From positions 248,001-312,000 of the forward strand of contig JNVV01000003.1 of assembly GCA_000733355.1 (NCBI GenBank): 64,000 nt of DNA, written 5' to 3'. The translations under genes were made by a program, and so were the position numbers. Shown here one piece after another: positions 56,260 to 64,000 of the stretch. The number at the start of each line of letters is the position of its first letter. Positions within the stretch are counted from its first letter, which is position 1. The stretch comes from Falciphora oryzae (taxonomy: Eukaryota; Ascomycota; Sordariomycetes; Magnaporthales; Magnaporthaceae). The notes under the pieces were generated by a model. That model made no database searches and was not told the origin of the DNA. It saw nothing but the letters and a program-made list of their open reading frames with translations.

Positions 56260-57248
56260 TCATTCCTCTGCGTAAACATTGCCAGCAATGCTCTCAAAGA
56301 CCTGGAGGGCATGGTTCAGTCTGTCCCTAACGAGTCTGTACCTCGGGATGACGTCCCTCCCAAGTGGTAGGAACATCTCGCCTTCGTGGCCCTCGCCGAC
56401 GCCAGTCCCCGTGGCGACCTCGACGATAGCACGGGCGGCCTTCTCCGGGTCCCCATCGCCAACAAACTCGCCAGACGCTATGAACTTGATGGTCTCTGCG
56501 ACCGTCTTGCCCTTGTAGTCGTCCGCCAGCGGCACGGAGCCGACGCGCGCGACGTTGCCCATGTTTGTGCGGAAGCCTCCGAGGTGCACCATGATGACAC
56601 GCACATTGAACTCCTGCACCTCCTTGTAGAGAACCTTGGACACCGCTGCGGTGGAGGCGAGGATCAGTACAAAGTTACACATCTAGAAATCATGTTGCCC
56701 GCCACGATCTTCCGAGTTTGTGGGCTGAACTCACCATCGAGCGCTGATTTGGCGGCTGCGTACGCGCCCATGCTCTCCCTCCCTTCGAGCCCAGCACCCG
56801 AGCTCACGTTGACGACGACGCCAAAGCGCCGCCTCCTCATGTGCGCCACGGCGGCGCGCGCCAGCCTGAACGGCCCGAAGAAGACGGTCTCGAACTGCGC
56901 GCGCACCTCGGCGTCGGTCAGCTGCTCGACCGCCTGGTGGACGGACCAGCCGGCGTTGTTGACCAGCACGTCGATGGGCTCGCCGCGGCCCTCGAGCTCG
57001 TCGTCGACCAGCCGGAAGCAGGCGTCCGGGTCGTCCACGTCGAGCGCCAGCCAACGGCCGCCGCGCCGCTCGACCTCGGCGACGAGCTCGGGCGTGCGGG
57101 CGGGGCTGCGGCTCGTGGCGATCAGGCGGTGGCCTGCGTCCTGGACGGCGCGGGCGAGGCAGAGGCCCAGGCCGGAGGAGCAGCCCGTGATGAGGAAGGT
57201 CAGAGGCCGCGCGGGCGTGGTGAATTTGGTCTCGGGGACGGCGGACAT
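56260..57248 (-). CDS. short-chain dehydrogenase/reductase
   Basis: Exon 1 (57248-56735) and exon 2 (56645-56260) are joined across an 89-nt intron (GTGAGT...ACCGCAG) and encode 299 residues. The cofactor loop TGCSSGLG is at residues 21-28, the structural NNAG at 97-100, Ser near 150 in VVNVSSGAG, and the catalytic YAAAK at 163-167. It is a classical SDR of the fungal type that ends in a region rich in acidic and basic residues. An Arg pair following the second strand suggests NADPH preference. Substrate cannot be told. It stands alone, and the genes on either side are a secreted protein and a receptor, so there is no sign of a metabolite cluster. Confidence 0.92.
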
Positions 57249-58850
57249 GCTGGCTTCGTGTGCTCTTGGGGAGACTGATTGCGAGCAAGAGGGCCTTCGG
57301 GCGATACGAAAATGCTTCTTGATTGCCCCTATATCTTTCGTTTTATCTCCATGTTTATGGCATCGCTGGGTCCGACCAATGTGGATGACCTCCGTACTCT
57401 GGTGCCGGACTTATGGCGGATGAGAGGAGTTCTAAGTCCGGGGCCGGTCCTTGGCGCAAGCTCCGAGCAGACTCCGCGCGCGCGCGCCGCGGGCATCTGA
57501 CTGAGCGACTTTCGCTGCAGCTAGTTGTTTTCTGAGGCTTACGATAAGCAGCACGCCTGGTCGAACTTCTTGGGACCCGTGAATGTGCGAGAAGGCAGGT
57601 ACCTAACTTTCTGTACCCTCGCGCCGAGTGCTGACAGCGGTGACGTGAGGTGCGGCTCGAAAGAATGATCACCAGCTGCCGCCATATGGTGGCTGAATTA
57701 TGATGCAGCTGTGAAACAGGCACTTCCAACGTATCAGCGAACGGCAGGCTACAAGAACTCGCCTACGCGGCGTATTTCGCCCGCCTACATGACTTTGTGA
57801 ACAGCAGGAGCGGCTGAAGGAGGTCTACGTCGCGTCTCCGGTGGTGTTGGTCCCGAGCGCGTGCATGGTCCACTGCGTTCGTCTCATCTCTGCTCCGGCT
57901 AAAGATCCGAGGTGTCAAGCTGCCAACCCCACCTTTTCCGGCTCCAAGGTCGTCATCGCCATCTGCTAGACTTTTAGATTGTTTAAACTTGAGCAGAAAA
58001 CGACTTTGCCCTGAATACGGCCATTGCATCCTATCGCTCCAATCCGGGTAAATCGGTGAAGACATAGCCCATCCGACATGTCCTTTATATCAACAGCTCA
58101 TGCGAAAACCAGACAAAGGGAGACGCACATGCCTCAACTCTCTCCATCCGCGCATTGACCACGCCTTCTTTTGATCCTCAAGCGACCCGCGCTCCGTCGA
58201 CCCGGAGAATTGCGGGAGTTGCGCGCTGCTTGCAGATCATGTCTCGTCTGCGCGTCCGGACCCCAGGGCGCCCCCGCACCTGTTCTTTCCGACCCGGCCC
58301 AACGTCCAGACTTGGCTTCGTGCTCGGGCACAACACACCAAGGTGATATCCCATCGGCAGGCAGCCGTACCGGCGTCAAGTAAGCGAAGAAGACATGCCT
58401 AAGAGAGGGAATCACGAACCCCCGGATCTGCAACTCCTCGCCGGATCCATGCCGTGTCAATCTCTGGCTCGATCTCTTCCCCACACCGGCCGACCGATCC
58501 GCCGATGGAGATCGCGGCAGCCTCTATCACTTTCTTCCTCTTCGGACCGATGTGGGAATCATGGCTTGCGATGCGCCTCCAAGGGGCGCTGCCATCTGGG
58601 CACTTAATACCCTCTGCTCTCCCGGCTGTCCCGTGTCCGCTCGCTTCCCTGGGGCCTGCATCTCCCCGTATCGCTGTCTGAAATGGAGCTTGATGCTTCC
58701 ATTTGTCCCATGTCTGCTTTCACGCATTTGTGCATTTGTGTATTCGTGTTGCCCATTGCTAGACGACCACGGCAGACATTCTCCACTCCAAACAACAGCC
58801 AAGGCTTGCGTGCGCCAGCTCTACTTCCGCATCTAGGAGAAGAAAAAAAG
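57249..58850. other. 1.6-kb divergent intergenic region
   Basis: This is the shared upstream region of the dehydrogenase (minus) and the second PTH11-like gene (plus). Open frames of up to 124 codons, no motifs. Confidence 0.45.
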
Positions 58851-60428
58851 ATGCAGCTAGTGGGTGTACCGACGCTAGTACCTGGTCCTGGGACGGTGAT
58901 GGGGAGCCCAAATGCTGGGCTGCCTCACGAGTCTCAACAAGTTGGCCTGTATGTCTGCGCAGGGCTCACCTGGCTCATCGGCGGGTGTTTTGTTGCCCTG
59001 CGTTTCTACACGAGGAGGCAGATTTTGAGGATCCTGGGTGCTGCTGACTGGTGCATACTAGCAGCATGGGTAGGTTCATGGTGCATTCTTCCTCGGGGGA
59101 GACACTGCCGTTCTGAGCTTTCGCTAACAGCCCTATTTTCCCTTTGCAGATATTCGCCACTGGTGTCATGGTGGCTTCAATTGACCGTGTGTTCCCACTC
59201 CTTCGTCACTTCTCTGTACCATGGTTTATGGTGTGAGCAGGAGACTAACAAGAGCGCTCGGCTTCTAGAGATCTATACCGGGCAAGGGAAGCATATTTGG
59301 GACACAGATCCTGCCGACTTGGCTCTTGGAATAAGGGTAAGGGTGTGTATAACCCTTTTCTCTCTCCAATATCGCGTCAACTAACCTTTCACTAGGCCTC
59401 CTGGTACAGCATCCTCTTCTACAGTCTCACAGTCTGCTGTGTCAAGATATCCATCCTGCTGCTCTACTTCACGTTCTTTACTGTCGGCTGGGCCTGGTGG
59501 GCAGCACGGATGATCATGGGCTTCGTCATCGTATCCAACGTATGGACTATCGGTTCAGTTCTTACGGCATGCATTCCCCTCCAAGCCTACTGGGACATCA
59601 CAGCCCGGAACGGCGCGCTGTGCCAGTCGGAACAGATCTGGTGGTTTAATAACGGGCTGCACATCGCCACCGACTTTTTCATCTTCGCCCTCCCTTTACC
59701 AGTTATCTGGAATCTGCGTATGCCCTGGCGGCAAAAACTGGCCATCGTGGCCTTGTTCGCATTGGGTTTCTTGTAAGTCGTGCTCCCTTGTCAAGGGTGT
59801 GGGCAAACCATGCCATGGCTAATCCTGTAGAAATTATTCTGTGGATAGCGTCTGCATTCTTGCAATCATCCGCCTCATGCTCCTCATCGACACAACCCGC
59901 ACGCCCGGGTCGGATTTGACATGGAATACGGCTTCTAACACGTACTGGACCTGTATCGAGGTTAACCTGGCCATTTCTTGTGCTTGTGGGGTTACACTCA
60001 AGCCGCTGATAGTGCGCCGCTTCCGTCTTTTCGGCGTCGATCGCGCCACCAAATCGGCGGCCCTGGCTCGCGCCGCAGCCGCTGACCATTACTTGTCGCC
60101 TCCGACTGTGGGCACGCGCGGGGCGCGCAAGTACGGAGACGCGCCCCGGATAGACAGCTGGATCGACTTTCCGGGAAAGCTGGACGGCTTCGAATCTTAT
60201 GGCAAGGAGGCGAGGATCGATGATGACGAACCTCTGTACAGCAGGGATAGCCATTATCTGGGCCCGGCACAAGAGACGAGAACGGAACGTGCTAGTGACA
60301 GGGAGAGCACTATTGGGATCGCAGTGTCAGACGAGGGGACTCCGGGCCAGCTGCAACCCGAACAAAATGGGTTTACGACCTGGAAGGAAGCTCATCCTAT
60401 AGGGTGCCTGTCCAAGGGGTTCAGTTAA
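58851..60428 (+). CDS. PTH11-like seven-helix protein without CFEM domain
   Basis: Five exons (58851-59069, 59150-59186, 59269-59336, 59396-59772, 59831-60428) keep phase and encode 432 residues. The two micro-exons of 37 and 68 nt are supported by CTAAC branch points and by restoring the typical sequence GQGKHIWD of the loop after the third helix. The N-terminus is short and lacks a signal peptide and Cys cluster. Seven hydrophobic segments follow, including LYVCAGLTWLIGGCFVALRF, LFYSLTVCCVKISILLLYF and FVIVSNVWTIGSVLTA, with the family signature W-F-N-N-G-L-H-I-A-T-D before the sixth helix. The cytosolic tail is charged and begins with RRFRLFGVDR. It belongs to the fungal rhodopsin-like integral membrane family. 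Its ligand is unknown. Confidence 0.87.
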
Positions 60429-61093
60429 GGGTGCGTTGTTATGGTTTCATGCGTGATGGATACGAGCTACGACAATAGTGATATGTAGGACAAGGAAAGT
60501 GTGTTCGGGGAAGGGGCGGTTCAGGGCACGGAGTTTGGATTTCGGGGCTCCCCTTTGTCTCCTTGGTGCGCTATCATCACGTTGTTTTGGCTGTTAGCAG
60601 ACGTGCTGTTTGGAAAGTCTTGTATTGGCTGGCCTCTAGCTCCAGGCGAACGGGCGCGGCATTTGACAGTGGGGTGATTATGTGACTGAAAAGTATCTAA
60701 TATGTAAGTGAATGCTATAGAACTGTATCTGTATAGATGCCTAGAGTTCGCGTGTGAGGTGTTGATATCTCGATGGATTGGATGACCCCATCATACATGA
60801 AGCACCAAACCGTGCTGGGCAACACCGTCTGGTCAATGTCTCTCGCGTGTCGGTTGCTGAGCACGAGCACCCACGGCGCGCCAATGTACACCGCTAACTT
60901 GGACGCGTTGTAGGGCTTTCCAGGGGTTTGGTGGTCGCTGGGGTGCCCCATATTGAATGGACTGGGGGGCGTGCTTCAATCAAGGCATATTTCGTTCCGC
61001 CCAGGTGCTCGGAACCTCGCGTGCTTCCATCCTAACACATCAGTCGAGAACAGAAAGCTCTCGTGGTTACCCGACGACACCGCCGTACCAGAA
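60429..61093. other. convergent intergenic region
   Basis: 3' flanks of the second PTH11-like gene and of the TPR-SET gene. A 78-codon minus-strand frame (60951-60715) has no motif and is probably not a gene. Confidence 0.45.
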
Positions 61094-63566
61094 TTACTTC
61101 TCAGCCGGTGCCGTCATGATGCTGACATCATTCTCCCAGCCTGAAACCATCTTGAACCCAAACGCCGCCGCCGCCTCCCACTGCTCACCCTCATCCTCTC
61201 GTCCCAATGCCCGGTGCGCATCTGCCCCGTACTTCAGCACTCTAAGCACGTGAATCGTCATCAGCCCTGCCGCTTCTGGGGGCTGCGACTGGAACAAGTC
61301 CTGCACTCCGGTGCCGTTGCTACCCTCGCCAAGTCCGTCGACTGTTGCTGCTGCTTGTGGCCGCGCGCTCTGAGGCAGGAAGAGGCCGAAATCTCGTATC
61401 ACCCCCAGTGCCTTTTGAATCACCTTGGCGTGGTTGCGACGTCCGCGGTACGCCTCGATCAGCCACATGCTCGAAAAGACAAGCATCAGCCGCGGCAGCA
61501 ACTTGGAGCCGCCCTCAGCAATGCCGTCGCCGTAAACCTCGCGCTCGTGTGCATCCTCGAGCTGCCTCGCCAGCCTCTCGATGTTGCGGATCGTCACGTC
61601 CGGAATGACGCTGGCCGTTTGCCCCCTATCCACAGTCAAGCCAAGAGAAGATGACTTCCCGTGCGCCGGCCTGGCCGTCCGGTTCGCGAGCTTCTCGATC
61701 TGCGCCAGGAGCGCCTTGCGCCTCGCGTAGGCCCCGCCCGCGCCCGCCGGCGGGTCCGCCGTCGCCGCAGGCTTCTCGGCCGCGCAGAGCGCGCAGGCGC
61801 ACTCGAACCCCCACCAGTGCCGGAACTGCGCCTGGCGCTCGTTCCAGTCGGCCCGGACGGGGACATATTGCTGCGTGATCTCCTCGCCCTCGGGGATGTC
61901 GCGCGACGCCCGCGTGATGAACAGGTCGCCGCAGAAGGCGCGCGTGCTGTTGGCCACGCACGCGTGGTTCATGATGGCCGCGTACGGCCAGATGCCCCTG
62001 GTCTGCGCCGGCTCCGGGGCGCCCTCGGGGCGGGGCCGAGCGTTGTCAACCGTCAAAGGAGGACAACTGTGACAGTTCCTGGTGCGGACCAGCTCCGTGT
62101 GGAAGACGTCGACGACGGGTGTGCCGTCGACCACGGTACCCTCCTTCCCGGTCAGGCAGGCGTATTCTCCGGCCCAGCACCCGGCGAGCCGGGCTGCGAC
62201 CGTAGGGCTATCGTACATGCGACGCACCATGCCGGCGTATAGGCCAGCGGCGGACCCTTCGTCGTCGTACTTGCTCGGCATAACCGTCGCCTTCTCCACG
62301 AAGACGAGCCCGCCCGCGCGGATGAGTTCTGTGGCGAATAGGCCCCGTCCATGCATGGGCGATTTCTTCACAGCCGTCCGCCGGGTGAAGTCCGCGACGT
62401 CGAGGTGGACGCTCGGCTTTGGCCCGGCCGGGGAGATCGATGCAGCGAGAGCCGGGAAGTCGTATTCTCCCGTGTCCTCCTCGTGAATTCTGTCGAGAGT
62501 CCGCGCCCGCTCCTTCTCCAGAGTTGCGGCTGCTGAGTCGCTGAGATGCAGCACGAGAGCGAGATCGAGCTGCTCAAGCGCACCGCGGAAGTCCCTGAGC
62601 GCGTAGGCTGCTTTGGCCGCCGTTAAATGTCCCCGCCAGTCAGTCGGTCCACCGGTCAGGGAAGCCAGCGCATCCGATCTGGCGGCGTCGTGCCTGCCAA
62701 GTAGCAGATTCGTCCCCGCTCGTTTTGTGTACACGGCTGCTGCTGCTACTTTTCTGTCCAAGCTCTCGTTCCCATCCTGCGACCTTACGAAGTCGAGGGC
62801 CTCGGTATAGCTGCCAAAGTCGGGTGTCACTAACTATCCTTCGTTGGATCCAATCATCGCGCCAGATTCTCTCGGAATGACATACCAAAATACGGCCGTT
62901 GCCAGGTCCCCTTGGAGAAAAGCAGCATCACCTGCTGTCTTCCACTCTTCCAGCGAACTGAGCAAAGGATGCTCCACGCCACCTTTGAGCCCTAGCGGGA
63001 TGATAGTATCACTGAACCGCAAGAGCAGGATGTCTGAAGGGTGATCGACCGAAATAACCGGCGTGTTGCTCTCCGGGTACACATCCTGCCCTGACGGCGG
63101 ACATCTGTAAAACGGCTCTTTGACCGCGACGAAGCACCCCTCGGGGATGTTAGACAAGATGGAAGAATCGCTGTGAGCAAAGATGACAAGCCTCTCAACG
63201 TCCCCATGCTCGTCTTCCACGACGGTCACGGTTCCGATGCCACTGTATGGCAACGCCACGATGCGGAGAACCAGGACCTTGCCCCGGTGATGTTTGCCCT
63301 GCTCCAAAGTGCGCAGCGGGATCTACCACAAAAGTCAACTCGTGTTTTTTTTTCAGCCTCGTCAATGACAGACTCACTTTTTCTAGCTCACTGATCGACT
63401 TGGCGGATGCTGGGTATGGATTGTCCAGGTCGGGTCGTTTGACGGAGCGAGAGCCGTGGCTGTTCTGCTTCTGCAGCTTTTCGACCTGGGCATTGTGGTG
63501 TTTGACGAGCCCGTCTTTGGTGATTCGTACCTTGGTTGCCCCGTCTGGCTTGACCGACAGCGCCAT
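61094..63566 (-). CDS. TPR-SET domain lysine methyltransferase (5' end uncertain)
   Basis: Exons 63566-63378, 63322-62886 and 62810-61094 keep phase (introns of 55 and 75 nt) and give 780 residues. An N-terminal region with GIGTVTVVEDEHGD is followed by a TPR segment at about 185-300 (EEWKTAGDAAFLQGDLATAV continuing into YTEALDF). The SET domain spans about 354-527, with GRGLFATELIRAGG, the core NHACVANS (about 489) and GEEITQQY. Post-SET cysteines lie in FECACALC (about 546-551). The SET core binds S-adenosylmethionine and methylates lysine, and all core residues are present. The acceptor at 62811 was chosen because it restores the TPR repeat. Coding-like sequence continues upstream of the Met at 63566 in the same frame to a possible acceptor near 63615, so the true start may lie in a further exon. 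Targets unknown. Confidence 0.85.
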
Positions 63567-64000
63567 ATTCTTGTAGATGCTGTTTCGTTTTTCTCCCAGG
63601 AAGAGCGCTCGATACTAACCATCTACGACAAGGGCCAAAGTCATTGGAAATTGGGAAATGTTTGGCTCTTCGAAAAAGGGTTACTTGAAGCTGGAAGAAC
63701 CAGATCCAGAAAGATAAAGCATTGTCGTGGCCGCCGATCTTCTCCGGAGGAGATGTGGCCACCTCGGAATCATGAGAGCCGCATCTTGATCCGGAAGCCA
63801 ACTGGCCGGAGGCGCCTTGGCGACGGCAGAAGCGACATTTAGCCTGGATCCTGGGGGTTTCTTGCTTGCAATCCCCCCTAATGCACAGCTTGGTCCTGAA
63901 CCTCGCCTATAATTGCCACCAATCACACCAGACGGAATCAATCGCCCACTTCAGGGGTCCTTGAGGAACTGGCTTGTTTTGTCTTCTGGTATTCAAGACG
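63567..64000. other. upstream region of the TPR-SET gene, possibly with a missing first exon
   Basis: The frame YRALFLGEKRNSIYKNM runs into the annotated start from a possible TTAG acceptor near 63615. Further upstream an ATG at about 63840 could open a first exon. I could not link the two in phase with good splice sites. Confidence 0.35.

Noticed and set aside
60715..60951. 78-codon minus-strand frame
   Set aside because: Considered as a small gene. There is no signal peptide, no partner exon and no motif.
1..64000. Biosynthetic gene cluster, CRISPR array, rRNA or intact transposon
   Set aside because: No backbone synthase, no repeat-spacer array, no rRNA sequence and no transposase or reverse transcriptase motif was found in any frame I examined.

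Overview
The window looks like nuclear DNA of a filamentous ascomycete, most probably a Sordariomycete. It has GC-rich, C-ending coding sequence, short introns (54-250 nt, one of 535 nt) with GTRNGT donors and CTRAC branch points, a fungal-type HMG-CoA reductase, a CTR3-type copper transporter, a Zn2Cys6 regulator, PTH11-like receptors and a cyclophilin gene with a mitochondrial leader as in Neurospora. No bacterial operon, rRNA, CRISPR array or intact transposon was seen. I resolved 21 protein genes by joining exons by eye, plus one doubtful small gene and two arginine tRNAs. LAYOUT: 0-7 kb holds tRNA-Arg(CCT), an intronless Zn2Cys6 factor, a CTR3-like transporter and a nicotinamidase. 7-18.5 kb holds HMG-CoA reductase, flanked on each side by almost 4 kb without a convincing gene. 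18.5-32.6 kb is the least ordinary part: a CorA-like membrane protein, a 68-residue three-exon gene, a large protein kinase, a 105-residue two-exon gene and a second, related kinase in the opposite orientation. 33.8-36.8 kb encodes a 902-residue repeat-bearing protein of unknown function. 37-49 kb is mostly housekeeping: RNA polymerase III subunit RPC6, cyclophilin, an Ent3-like ENTH adaptor, a secreted protein, tRNA-Arg(CCG) and the Hsp70/Hsp90 co-chaperone STI1. 51-64 kb holds a CFEM/PTH11-like receptor, a hemerythrin-like protein, a small Cys-containing secreted protein, a short-chain dehydrogenase, a second PTH11-like receptor without CFEM and a TPR-SET lysine methyltransferase. WORKING TOGETHER: genes are individually transcribed and there is no clear biosynthetic cluster. 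The best candidates for something undescribed are the two tiny spliced genes, which are easy to miss by ORF length, and the pair of HGD-type kinases around them. Exon junctions are my own reading of splice signals and reading frame. Protein-family names rest on recognised motifs. No database search was possible.
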